64,000 nucleotides of DNA from Paramecium sonneborni (lineage: Eukaryota; Ciliophora; Oligohymenophorea; Peniculida; Parameciidae), in contig CAJJDN010000102.1 in NCBI GenBank assembly GCA_905182985.1, positions 281,366 to 345,365 of the forward strand. Reading direction: 5' to 3'. The stretch's first letter is position 1. Each line of letters starts with the position of its first letter. Under the pieces are notes generated by a model. It ran no database searches. It saw only the letters and a list, made by a program, of their open reading frames with translations, and was not told the DNA's origin. Below are positions 12,554-24,964 of the stretch, one piece after another. The position numbers and the translations under genes are program-made.

Positions 12554-14530
12554 ATGAACTAATAATGTATAGGATAATAGGAGGAAATGGAATAGAAAGA
12601 GAGCAGTTTTGGTAAAGTTCTTAAAGTAGATGGACCATGTAAATAGTTTCTTTTAATTTAATAGTAATTTTTGTTGAGGAAATGGATGGAGCAGAAATGT
12701 TTGAGATAGTAAAGGTAGGATAGAAAAGATTAGTTGGAGAGATTATTAAATTAGATAAGAACATTTCATATATATAATGTTTTGAAGATACATGTAAATC
12801 GAGTATTTATACATAAGCTAGTTTAAGTGTTGGGGATTGTGTAATGAGAACAAAATCTCCTTTTTTAGTTGAATTAGGGCCAGGTAGATAGTGTCTATTT
12901 ATATAGGTATTTAAACATATCCGTTTGATGGAATTTAGAGAAGATTATAATGGAATGAAAACTAATTTAATATTTCAAACAATATTACAGGATTGGATTA
13001 AGATAGAATTTGGGAATTTAAACCGTCTTCAAAAATAAAGGAAGGTATGATGATTTTTGGTGGTGATATATATGGATCAGTATTTGAAAATAATTTGTTT
13101 GAAGACCATAAAATTTTAACTTCACCTAAAGTTCAAGGCAGAGTTTGTTATATTGCACCTGAAGGCAATTATACTTTAAAAGATAAGGTCTTGGAGATTG
13201 AATTGAATGGAATAAAACAACAATATGGAATGAGTCATTTTTGGCCTATGAGAGAATCACGACCCATATTAGAAAAATTATAATGTAACACACCCTTTCT
13301 AACCGATATAAGAGTTCTTGATGTACTTTATCCAACAGTTTTCGGAGGTACTTGTTGTGCCTCAATGAGTTCTCTTGGTGGAAAGTTATTTTTATCTAAA
13401 GCTTTAACTAAGTATTCTAAATCAGATTGCCATATTTATGTTGGATCAGGAGAAAGTGAATCTGATATTGTTTCGATTATTGAGGAATTGAAAGAGGAAA
13501 CTCTATTAAAAAAAGATAAAGAGGAAATGATTTTATAACATCTTTCTCTAATCGCTAATTCTTCTAAAATGCCAACTCCGACTATTGAAGTTTCAATTTA
13601 CACAGGACTTACCATTGCTGAATATTATAGAGATATGGGTTTGAATGTATCTTTAATGATGGATTCTGTAACTTAATGGGCTAGAGCTGTAAATGATATT
13701 TAAATGAGAATTGGAGATATGAATAATTAAGAGGAATATCCACCAATTTTGTCATAAAAATTAACATAAATTTATTAAAGGGCAGGATAGATTAAGTGCA
13801 GAGGTTCACCTGATAGAGAAGGATCTATTACTTTTGTTGGAAATGTCATGCAATCAGAAGTATAGTTTAATTATTTTTAGAAACATAATGATCCTGTTAC
13901 TATTGAAACTATAAACAATTCTTAAGTTTTTTGGTTATTGGACAAAAGACTATCATAAAGAAAACATTTTCCACATCTTAACTGGATATTGTCAAATACC
14001 AAATATGAATAATAATTAGAGTCATACTTTAATTCCTTAAATCCTAAATTCTAACATTTAAAAACTGTGTTAAAATAAATTTTAAATTAAGAGGAACAAA
14101 TGATTCAATAAGAAGCAAAAGATCTTTCAGAAGATTAAAAACTAACTTTAGAAGTGAAATCTTTTTTATTTATATTTTAGATTGCCTTGATGATTAGAGA
14201 AGATTTCTTACAATAAGATACATTCAGTTAATATGATGATCATTGTCCTCTTTATAAAACAATAAGTATGATGAAATGCTTTGTTATATTTTATCAATTG
14301 GCTAAATAAGCTATTCTTAAATCTACTGAAGATAATATCATTACTTGGAGCATTATTAAAAATATTGCTAATAAATTAATGTACAAATTGCATGTAATGA
14401 AGTTTTATGTATTTATTTATTATTAAATTTATTTCAGGATCTAAAAAATCCCTAATAAGAATTAATAGATTATTTCAATAATCTTGCTGATGAAATTGAA
14501 TCAACTTTTAAAGATATAATAGATAAATGA
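12554..14530 (+). CDS. V-type ATPase subunit A homologue with inactivated nucleotide site
   Basis: Homologue of the catalytic A subunit of the vacuolar H+-ATPase V1 sector. Removing four short introns (12639-12664, 12884-12906, 14154-14180, 14409-14437; 26, 23, 27 and 29 nt) gives one frame of 623 aa, the normal family length. Family landmarks are clear: [49 protein letters not shown]-like [19 protein letters not shown], and IREDFLQQ. However, the Walker A loop GAFGCGKT is replaced by MSSLGGKL (near residues 254-262). The GERGNE region reads GESESD, keeping the Glu but losing the Arg. The DS(S/T)xRWAEA region reads DSVTQWARA. The gene structure is intact, so this looks like a maintained non-catalytic paralogue rather than a random pseudogene. 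ATG 12587 is an alternative start. Confidence 0.92.
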
Positions 14531-14771
14531 GTATTAATAAATTTTATAAATATATTTTTCTTAAGAGGGATAAAATATTGTTTTTTTTAGGTTAAGACTC
14601 TAATATATCGATTAACAATTCAATTAATATTAATTATATCATGTTTTTAAATATCTCTGTTAAGATTAATAAAATTTATGACATCTAATTGCTTTTAAAA
14701 AAATATCTAATATACATTCTTTAAATAATTTAAAGGTTCCTTTATTAAGATTCAATTTCATCATTTTATTA

Positions 14772-15500
14772 TCATAGAGGGTTTTTTCGTTTTCTTTTAA
14801 GTTCAATAAAATTTGACTAAGCTTTCCTCTGTTATAAAATCAGCAGTTTTAATTCATTATTTAATTCAAATTCATCTCCTTTCTTAATTCCTGTTCTATT
14901 TTAGACCCATTTTATAAAAATCACGTGAGGTAATTCAAAAAAGTCGATATCAATAATAATTAAAATGAAAAAATAGTACAATAAACATTATAGAAATGTA
15001 CTTGAATATTTTTTTCATTCTAATTAGATTTTAGCTTTAAAAAAAATAAATTAAATCAGGATTCTTAGAAAAATCATTAACTTCCTCATTCACTGTCTAC
15101 TTTTTTAAAAATTCAAATATTCATGTAATATTGTTCATTAAATATTAAAACAGCTATTTGATTTAATAATGCTTAAAAATAAAATTCTAAAACTTCATCA
15201 AAATATTCTTATGCTTAATTAAATATTTAGTTTGGCCAATAAAATATAATTAAATAATAAATTTTATTTTAATTCATTTGATTATTCAAAATATATACGA
15301 TAAATTATATTAAACCAAATTCAAAACTTTCATTTTATCAAGTTTATAATAATTTCGTAATTCAACTTTTTAATGTCTAATTGGATTTCCTTTATTGGCA
15401 ATTGTGTCAATCGTTGAAAAAGAATTGATTTATTTTTATTTTTGAAAATCAAAGCTAGACTCATTTAAATACTTTTTAAATTAAATCAAGATATTTAATA
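14772..15500 (-). pseudogene. decayed unidentified gene
   Basis: Protein-like blocks lie in different minus-strand frames: KKYLNESSFDFQKQKQINSF near 15460, YFDEVLEFYFQALLNQ near 15200, NEEVNDFSKNPDLIYFF near 15060, and FFELPHVIFIKWVQNRTGIK near 14930, ending at TGA 14772-14774. No GT-AG intron of normal size restores one frame, so at least two frameshifts are present. The family is not recognised. Confidence 0.45.
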
Positions 15501-16931
15501 ATGATTATTTTATTTAAAAGGTTCTTAAATTATTTATGGATCTTTTCAGTTATTTTCAATTTTAAGATAAACTTTTTAATTTTATATTAATTTTGTTGAT
15601 TAAGCTAGTAATACTTCCTATTAAATGGCTCATAATTTAAATTGTTATTGATCTGATGGTATATAAATTCAAATAATCTACTCAAAGATAATTATAATCT
15701 TGATGTCAACAATTACTTGTAAGATAAAAACCTTACACTGGTTAAATAAGCTCTGTTACCATATTTTAATTACCATAGAATGTGAAAGTAAAAAGCTGAA
15801 TAATCAACCTATAATCTTTGGCTTTAAATTATTCTTATATATATTGATATTTCTTTTGAAGTACATTAATATAGATTTACTTCAATAAATACAGAATGCT
15901 TGTCTTGAAATTTATTCACTTGATTTTCATGTATTTATGATTTAGATATGAATCAAAAAGGTTTTGGAAACCAATAGATGATTAATAAAAAAAAGACTAA
16001 AAGCTCAAAGAAAATTAACCAAATAAAAAAAATTACTTACTATTATTTCAAAAAATTAAATAAAAAATAGACCTTATTGATTAAATTTATATTTGAATCT
16101 ATTCTATTCTAAATTCAATGAATAACATATTAAATTATCAACATGAATTATTAATTACGATAATTCCTGGATAATCTGTCTTATTAACAGCAAAAAGATA
16201 TGAATAAATTCATAAATTATAAATAATATAATTTTAATAGTATTGATCGCATTTTAATTCATATAATTTTATTATTTTGGCATGATTCTTATCACTAATT
16301 TAATATTATCACATTTACTAATTCTATAAAGTAAAAATTTTATGTTGTATCAATTGGATATATATTGAATTTCAAAAATAAATGAGAAATCTTTTTTTAT
16401 TTTTGAATCTCTCTATTCCATCGTATTTATGTTAAATATTTTGTTATAGAGATGATTAATAAAATTTAAAGATCAACTTAAGATTGGAAAACTCATTTGA
16501 CACAAATCTTTGATTATTATGATAATTTCTTAAATGAAAAAATATATAATAAGGTTTAATAATTCATTTGAGAAAAATAATCTTAGAATTTCATTATTAA
16601 TTATAACTGAGAAGTCATAAAGAAATGTGAATCTTTAATCTGGATGACTAAAAATATCAACAAAGATTTTGATTTTAAAATTTAACATTAAACTTCAATT
16701 AAATTTAATATCAACTAACATAGAATAAAAAGTAGTTTAAAAATTTGAAGTTTATTTAATAAATTATATATTTAACCTTTTAATAATTTGTCTATATGAA
16801 TAAAAATCATTTCTATATTTTCATGATATAATTTTTTAAAAGTTTATTATAACCTTATTGGCTTCATCAATAGATAACATTAGATAAGACTGATGGAAAT
16901 GTTGAGTTTTTCTAATTTTGTTAAAAATTGA
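15501..16931. other. intergenic, no gene seen
   Basis: AT-rich with many stops. The 62-codon plus frame at 15700-15888 is hydrophobic, low-complexity and probably chance. Confidence 0.5.
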
Positions 16932-17606
16932 AAACAAGGTAATTGCATTTTGATCCTTCGAAAAGCAATTTTAATTCAGATATAAAAGTTATATAAAGAG
17001 CCTAGTGATAACAGAAAATTTATTAATTTCAATAATATTTTGAGAAATCTCTCAAACTTTCATAAGTTTTAATTTAATTCAATTTGCCATAAATTGAATA
17101 AATTAGATAAAAAGAAGAAAACTTTTTTTTAACTAGATTAGAAATAAATTCTCGTATATCTTGTGGAAATGATAAATTAATCTTGAAGAATAATTATTGT
17201 TGGTGAATCTAATTTTTAAAGTTAGAATATTAATTTAAAAATCAATATTTTCTTTCATAAATTTCAATTTACTTTTCAGAATAATAATATACTTTGGAAT
17301 TTTATGCAATCTATTGGATTAATTAAAAGTATGGTAAAAATTATAAAAATTCCTCTATTTCTAAATTCTTCAGACTATTACACTATCCAAGGAAATTATG
17401 AAGCAGGCAAAGGATTTGTCTTTAAATTAGATTAATATTATCAAATATTAAACTTTACTTTAAATAAGTGCATGAAAATAATAGAAAACGGAACAATCCT
17501 TAGACTAGAATATAATGTTGTTTGGTATTTAAATCATAATATAATTTAATTTAAAGGGAAAAAGGAAACATAAGACGCTTAAATCATTTTAAATTATTTT
17601 TATTGA
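16932..17606 (+). pseudogene. unidentified coding frame with one internal TGA
   Basis: One plus frame is open from 16932 to TGA 17604-17606 except for a single TGA at 17184-17186. The second half is strongly protein-like (NSSDYYTIQGNYEAGKGFVF; IENGTILRLEYNVVWYLNHN). The first half is Lys/Asn-rich. The flanks do not offer an obvious start or splice site that removes the stop. It may be a remnant of a larger gene, a nonsense allele, or an exon pair with an unusual intron. No family is recognised. Confidence 0.4.
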
Positions 17607-17708
17607 TATCTATATTAACCTATATTTATTTTATTTTTAATAAATCATTTTTTCATATATTAATAATCTATAGGGTCTGAAATTATTAGAATCATTCAAT
17701 AACTCTAG

Positions 17709-18320
17709 TCATAAATTTGCTAAAATTTTCTACCATTCTGATTTAGGAAGATTATCCCAATTCATATTCAAATTATGGTCGAAATCATCAAAAGAAAACG
17801 TAATCCTTTATTTTTGATTTTCAAAAAACAATTCCATAATTCTAATTACCCCTTTCAAAAATGAAAATCTTTAAAGCCAAATTTGGTTATACTTTTATTA
17901 TCTTTTATCTTAAATATAGTAATAATGCTTTACTGCTTTACATCTAAAATTTCAATTACAGATATTTTTATTTGATATTGTTGTATATATTCTTTAAACT
18001 TTGTCATTTCCTTTATCTGTTGTTCTGAATTATAAACACTTTTAATTTTGGCCATATATTTCTATTATAGAATAAAACCCTAAAGAGTTTTATTTTTAGG
18101 CCAAGAATAGTTCATTGTTTAATCTCTTAGCGAAAATTCTCATCAAAAAAGCATAAGTTCAGGAATATTTTATTTAATCTTTTAATTAATTATCTAAACT
18201 CTTAATCAAACTTTATAATCCTTTTTAAAACGCTTTTATTTAATTAAAAACTAACTCATTTACCTAATTTTTTTTTGACTAAATAAATTCTTAACTCTAT
18301 TATTATTAGTCATTATCCAT
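17709..18320 (-). pseudogene. small coiled-coil protein gene, frame broken
   Basis: Starts at ATG 18318-18320 with a Gln-rich coiled coil (QEFIQSKKNQVNELVFNQIK; GLQSLIKSLDNQLKDQIK). It moves to another frame (KIKSVYNSEQQIKEMTKFKE; VIEILDVKQQSIITIFKIKD) and ends in ITFSFDDFDHNLNMNWDNLP at TGA 17709-17711. The coiled coil followed by a small alpha/beta end faintly recalls Spc24/Spc25-type kinetochore subunits, but this is only a guess. No GT-AG intron explains the first frame change, so it is probably decayed or carries a sequence error. Confidence 0.4.
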
Positions 18321-18963
18321 AGTCTATTCATTTTAGCGATGATATTAATGATTGGTTATCACTTTTAGCTTTATTTATTTTACATCATTAATATAAATGA
18401 AAAATTATGATGGAATTAGCAAATATTTACGATATTGAATCTAATTATTTAAAAACATTTTAATAATAATCAATATGAGCTATTTAAAAAATAGTAATTA
18501 GTTTTAAATATTATTAATTTTGCAGAATAAAATAATATTTAATAGATTGACAAATAAATTTTATAATTTATATATTATTTATTTTTGGGGTCTTAAAGTC
18601 ATAATCAAATTTATTTTTGGTCATTTTTTAATAACCTAAGCTTTAGAGCATTTAATGAAGTTGAATTTAGTAGAACATTGATTAAAAGATTAAAAATTTA
18701 AATTAAGAACAGATGAATCAGTTGCTAAATTTATTTTAAGATTGAAATAAAGAAAAATTAATTATAATTAAATAATGAATCAAAATAGTAACAAATTAGA
18801 ATAAGTTTTTTTAATTAAAAAACTAATAAATTCTGATTAATGAAAAATAAAATAATGAAAAATAGTAATAATACTTTTGGCCTCTAAGCTGGATATTTAT
18901 AAATAAAGGATGTTAAATATAATTATTTATTGAATAATTGAGAATTAGTAAAAGGAATGTGTA

Positions 18964-19378
18964 TAATAGTCAATAAAAAAAGTTCTCAAAATCACTTCAA
19001 TTTAACATGCTTAATAAATATGAAAAAATAATTAAAATACATAGTCTTAAAGTTATTTCATAATTAGAAGGTACTTGCCAAATAAAAATAAACAAATCTT
19101 TTTATTTCCAAATGAATTTAAAGTTGATTAATTTGATAAAAAATATTTTATATAGTCTTTTTGAAAATGATCAAAATTATGTTGAAATAACTTAAAATGA
19201 ATGTGTAAGAAAAGTTAAGTAGTACAAAGATAGTTTTAGTTATGGTATTAGATTTATGTTTGAATAGTTTAGAGTATAATTTTTATTTTAATAGTAATAC
19301 GAATTAGTTTATTCAGGTGATAAATGTCTGATGGCTACAATTATTTCTTTTAAATAAAATGGATTATTTATCTTTTGA
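18964..19378 (+). pseudogene. unidentified gene fragment
   Basis: A plus frame of about 138 codons ends at TGA 19376-19378. It is protein-like (NECVRKVKQYKDSFSYGIRF; ELVYSGDKCLMATIISFKQN). There is no convincing start, and the flanking frames are full of stops, so it is probably a remnant of a longer gene. The family is not recognised. Confidence 0.4.
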
Positions 19379-19823
19379 ATAAGCATATTTTGCTCTATTA
19401 AATTGTTAAAATCTTCAATGTTCTATTTGTAATATAGTCTAGCAATTGGGTTAGTGATTTGAGATTAAATTGATAATAAATCTATTATTTTTTTCATATT
19501 CTTTAATTAAAGTAGAATTGCTAAAAAAACCATGAAAATGCATAGTACTAATTAAATTCTTTGAGGATCATGAACTTAATCAATATAATTAAGGATATTT
19601 GAAAATAATCTTTTAGAAATATATCTATTATAATAATTTAAACAATATAAAATTTATTTGAATATTTAAATCATAATTGTTATATAAATTTGATTAATAT
19701 TAAATAAATTATGATTATTTATTTGTAATAATTGAATAATATGTATTTTGATAGAATTCTCAAATAATTAAAAGAGTTTGAAAATACATTTGTTTTTAAT
19801 AAAATGAAAAAAAATAATTAATT

Positions 19824-22084
19824 TCATTATTATGTTATTTGATTATTATAAGATAATTAGAAATCTCTAAAACTCCAAAATTCTTATGCATTCATTTATT
19901 CAATATAAAATAGGATAAATAGATCATCCTCTTTATGATCTAAAACATAATCAAATTTAAAAAGATGAGTGTATTCAATACCTTGACAATATTTTTTATC
20001 TTAAATTTACAGATAATCAACTTTTTTAGAATCATTAATATTTTACTATAAAATGAATTAAGTCTATCTAAGTGCTGATTGAATAGTCACAATAGAGAAA
20101 CTTATTCTAATCTGTATATGATTAGGTATATTTTTAAATGTTTTTCTCAATTATGAATCCTTATCTAATGCATTAATTCCTCCAATATAAGATTTAGATC
20201 CACATAACCAAATAGGAGAATTTTATAAAGCTATTTTCCAAGGAGAAATGTTTTGATTAGAAAACTTTAAGTCATTGAGATTTTTTATGTTTGGAATTCC
20301 ATTAAGAGTTAATATAAATTCTCTAATTCCCCAAGATGCTTTGAGTATATAATAATATATTTACATATTGAAGTATCTGGTTGATTTGTTTAAATTTAAA
20401 TGATGACTTAAGATCTAGTATGAGGAATTGTAACAATACTGATTTTCATGATTTAATCAATTTCAGCATAGATACCACAATATGGCATATCTTTTTTAGA
20501 ATCAACTATTGAAGGTATTGTATATTGATATACAATAGTTCCATCTACAATTACATAAAATTGTTCATCATAAAATTTATCAATAAAGTAGACTTTAAAT
20601 GATAAACCTATCTTAACATGAGGTTTTAAATCATATACACTTTAAATGAAATGTCTACCTTATAAATTATTATATCCACCAAGTAAGGCTTAATTGTTAC
20701 ATAAATTTAGATTTGTAAATTGAAATAGAGTCAAAACTTACCATTCTTAATCATCGCTAAATGTATCCAAATTAAGACTATTTTCATGTAAAGTAAATTT
20801 AGGATACTTAGTATTTTAACATTAAGTCTCTAATGGTCCAAAACAAGAATATTAACAATTTGGATGACATTTTTTAATTAAGATTTAAAAGTTTCGAATA
20901 CCCCACAGAGTTTTTGATCCCTAAATTGATTAACTTGCTAATGTTAAAAACTCAACTAAAGTATCTTAATGAAAAGATTCATATTCAACCTATTAAATCA
21001 GATCTCCTCTAGTTTTATCTAAAAGCTTAGAACAAATAGGAGGAGATGCTGTATAAGTGACATATCCCACTTGATATTATATCTTACCATTTAAATATCC
21101 ATACCAATATATTTATGGGGCAAATTCTTATGCAATTAGTATTTGCAAATATTATATTTTTATTCTAAAATGAGGCTCTAAAATTATTGTTTTTTTAATC
21201 TAATCACCCATCTCCATAAATCCAATAAACTACATATAATTTGAACCTAGTATATTTTAATTTCTTACTTTCATAATTACAATCAATTGATTTATGTAAA
21301 ATCATACTTGGATTAGCTTAATTGATTGTCCAACCATCACTATTATATAAATTTCTATCTATTTCTACTAAAAATTCAGAAGCAAGTTACCAATCTATAC
21401 ATTCATTTTCTAATTAGTCTGTTTTTCTGCAAAATTAACAATTCATTGGACATGGGATTGAATATAAATAAAAATCTCTAATTCCAAAAGTAACTATCTA
21501 ATTTTAATTTATAAATTTATACATTTGCATCTGTTGGTTTTCCTGAAAATTAAATAAACAATGACTTATGTGTATGAGTCATTGACAAGTCAACATTTTA
21601 TTTAAAAACCCTTGAATATTGATTAAAATTAGGCTATATTGTATATTATTTTTAGCCATCAATAAAAAAATCAACATTACAATTCCCAGCTGGATTATGT
21701 TAATTATTAAATCTATAATTTATAATATCTTATTATACATGTATATTTAAAATGTAATTAATAATGCTTTATGAGACTTTAGATTATTATAATACTTTAT
21801 GATTCCTTAATTTGGATGCTCATGTCCAAAAGCAATATAGACATCACTGTTTCGATCCCAATATATTGAATTGAATCCAGCATAACTTAAAGTATTTTAA
21901 GGAGGTTTATCAATCCCACTATCTTTTTATTCAACTACTATTAAATTCCAATCTAATATCTATAGATATTAAAACCATCTAAATCTGTGAAGCTCTCATC
22001 TGTAAATGAAGAAAATTCTAACACTTTTTGGCAATCAATAGGTCTTAGAAATATCAAAATCACAACAGAAAATTGAACAAACAT
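19824..22084 (-). CDS. secreted protein with repeated WGIR/F modules
   Basis: Begins with a signal peptide (MFVQFSVVILIFLRPIDCQ) at ATG 22082-22084 and ends at TGA 19824-19826. Several short introns must be removed; ones I could place are 23 nt after FTDLD, 26 nt after LLITFQIY, about 30 nt after YGDG, and 26 nt after QPDTSI. Each of about four modules ends in a shared motif: FGIRDFYLYSIPCPMNC, WGIRNFQILIKKCHPNC, WGIREFILTL, FWSFRDFQLS. Inside the modules are lectin/LamG-like strands such as NVDFFIDGQKQYTI and FYVIVDGTIVYQYTI. Similar modules occur in ciliate surface proteins. It is probably an extracellular carbohydrate- or protein-binding protein without a clear membrane anchor. It looks intact. 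Confidence 0.75.
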
Positions 22085-23299
22085 ATATTTTTTTAGAATT
22101 TTATAAAACGAACTTTCAAATGTTTAATTGAATAAATTAGATATTATTTTTTTAATTGATATTTTAATATCAATATTAAAAAGAAAGCAGTTGTCCAAAT
22201 TTTATTATCATCCAAATAAGTAACTGTTAGAATTAAAATCTCTAGAATTACTTTTTTTTTTTTAAAGTTCATTTTTTATGGCTCTCATTCTGGTTGTATT
22301 AATTTCAAAATAATATAGACTATAAATAATAGATGAATATTGAAATATTAAATCCAAAAAGAAGTTCGAACTCTTTTCTTTATCTTTTTTATAATTTTAT
22401 TAAAAGTTGAGAAGCACTTTAACAATAACATTTATATATGTCAACAAAAATAATCTAAATAAAAATTTACTAAAATTGATAATCATTAAAAGCTGTGATA
22501 ATTTAAACTAGAGATTTAAAATTATAAACTCTAAATCAATTTAATAATGTTTAATTTGGATCAAAATTTTGATCAATTAATTAGGTTATATAATTAATGA
22601 TTGTTGATAAGTTTGAAAATTTGGATTACTTATAAATAAGAATAAAAAGTTGAAACAATAAGTTAATTGTATAATAAAAGGTATTTATTAGAACTCTTTA
22701 TTAATTCTTGACTTGATTTTAATGTTTTATCATAAAAATTGAGAGCTGTTATATCGTAGAATTTAATGAAGAAAGCAGTGATAAAATTTGCTGCATCTTA
22801 TTTATTACTGGTATCAGAATAGAAATTACAAATTCAAAAAATGTTTGAAATTTAAAACATTATATTAATTTTCATAATTAATCTAAATAGATTTTTCTGA
22901 ATTGCAACAAGAAAATATTGCATCAAATTGAAGCTTTTTTTGCTTAAAAATAGCAATTACTTAAATATTATAATTAAACAAGTTAAGATTTAAATATTAG
23001 ATTATTTAGTAATAATTCCTTTAATTATTTATTAATAAATATATAAATGAATGATATTATAATAACCTGAGTATTTCTTCAAATGATTTCTTGAGGGTTT
23101 TTTAAATTATGAAATTTTAATCAATAATAATAGAGAGAATAGATATTTTATTTTCAGATTAACCAGCAAAAGAAATGATATTCATAAAATACCTATTGAT
23201 CAGATGATAGCGAATCGAAAAAAAGACAGCACAATATCAAAAAAAAGATTAAATAAATGCTCAAAAAGCACATAGTTAATAATATTCAACAAAAGAAGG
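22085..23299. other. intergenic, no gene seen
   Basis: AT-rich region upstream of the secreted-protein gene. No coherent coding stretch or structural RNA was found. Confidence 0.5.
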
Positions 23300-24103
23300 A
23301 AGAAGTTTTTAAGATTGATATCCCATAATCCTATAAATATTGAACATTTCTTTCTCTTTTTCCACTAAAGTTTAAGTAGAATGCTCTAGATATTATTTTT
23401 TATTCTGTGCATCATCAAAAAGTATCCTAAGTATTATTTAGCTGATTCTTAACAGCATAATTATGAATCTCCTATATTGTTTGTATCATCCCAGTTGAGA
23501 ATTAGATTAAATAATTCATTAATTAAACAATCAAGTTTTCCAAATCTGAACATTCAAAAACATCTGGTATCTCTCAATTAATAACAGTAGAGTAAATTAA
23601 AAAGTATCTTATAATAGCTTAAATAAAATATCACCAAACTTAAAGCTCATTAGTTTAAATTGTATATTATTAAATTAAATACAATATTTAAAGCTTTTTA
23701 ATTTCCATTCAGTTACGAATACGGGTGTTTCTTTGGTTTATTATTGTTTAAATTAATAAGTAGCTCTTTCAAACTTGAATTTTAAATAACCTGAACTATA
23801 TTATTTGAGAATAGTGAATTCACTTATAACAAATTGCTCCTCACTCATGTTTATAATTATTCACCCATTGTCTATCACATTTATGCCCTTAATTGTCCAT
23901 GTCAATTTTTTTTTTCTATGCTAAACCCTATCTCCACTATTATTACAATATTTTCCAATTTCAATTTTTGACTCAATTCTTCTTCATAAAGGTTCTACAT
24001 AGCTAACTTATAAACTCTTTTTCCATATTTAATATTGTCTTTTAATTCATCTTTACAAATTATCTAAGTAAATAACATGATATTCTTCCTTATTTGAATG
24101 CAT
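23300..24103 (-). CDS. unidentified gene, exon structure unresolved
   Basis: From ATG 24101-24103 the minus strand shows protein-like blocks in changing frames: MHSNKEEYHVIYLDN, DELKDNIKYGKRVYKLAMQN then LYEEELSQKLKLENI, GHKCDRQWVNNYKHE, and MSEEQFVISEFTILKQYSSG then TPVFVTEWKLKSF. Short GT-AG introns could join some of them, but I could not make one clean reading. The Cys/Trp-containing middle suggests a small zinc-binding or SET/MYND-like segment, though this is not secure. It may be decayed. Confidence 0.35.
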
Positions 24104-24964
24104 AGTATAATTTTTATTGGTTTTTGTTGTTTCTAAAATAAATAAGAAAATTACTTAAATGTATATTATTAATATAATTGACTATTATGATATATCTTTT
24201 AATATCACAAGCATTTTTTTTTGTTTAGAGTACCCTTTTTAGATATTTAAACATATTAGAAATGTTTAATATCCATTAACTTTTACAGACCAAAAATATA
24301 TAATTTAAGTGTAAATAATTTCAATTTTTGGCAATTAGATGGCCCAATAAATAATGTAATTTGAGGTAACTTAATAGAGAAAGGCTTGATAGCCATGTAC
24401 TTCTCAAACCCAAACTATGCTGAAGATTATTTGGAATAATTTATCAGAATCAATCATGATATATGATTGGATTGAAAAAGAGAATGTTGAAAAAAGTAAT
24501 GATTATAAAAAAATAAAATATTTTTCTGAAAAATCTATCTAATTATTGATATTTTTTATATTTCCAAAATGCCTAAAATTGGCATATATAATCAAATAAA
24601 AAATGCTTCTAAAAAAATTCAATAACAATATATCACAATTTTTATTAATTTCCAAAAACCAAGGAAATACATCCTATCTTTATGTATTTTTTTTACTCAA
24701 TTACTTTTTCTGATAAAAAACAAAATGTTTCAATACATTTTTAATAATGACTGCTGATACAAATTTCTTAATAAGGGGTCTAAATTAAAGAAATATACAT
24801 ATTGAAAGATAAGTATAAAAATATTGGGTATTTCAAATTTTGTTAAAAAATCTGCTTTTTAATCTCAGAAAAAACTCAAAAATTTTGAACTTTGATTTGT
24901 CTTTAAAATGAATTTTATAATATTTAAATTTTTCATAAAATAACTTTATCATATCTTTGCAAAA
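24104..24964. other. mostly non-coding; one weak plus frame
   Basis: A plus frame at roughly 24388-24712 (SESIMIYDWIEKENVEKSND) is somewhat protein-like, but it lacks a start and follows a second frame with FSNPNYAEDYLEQFIRIN. It may be a gene remnant. The rest is AT-rich without features. Confidence 0.35.
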
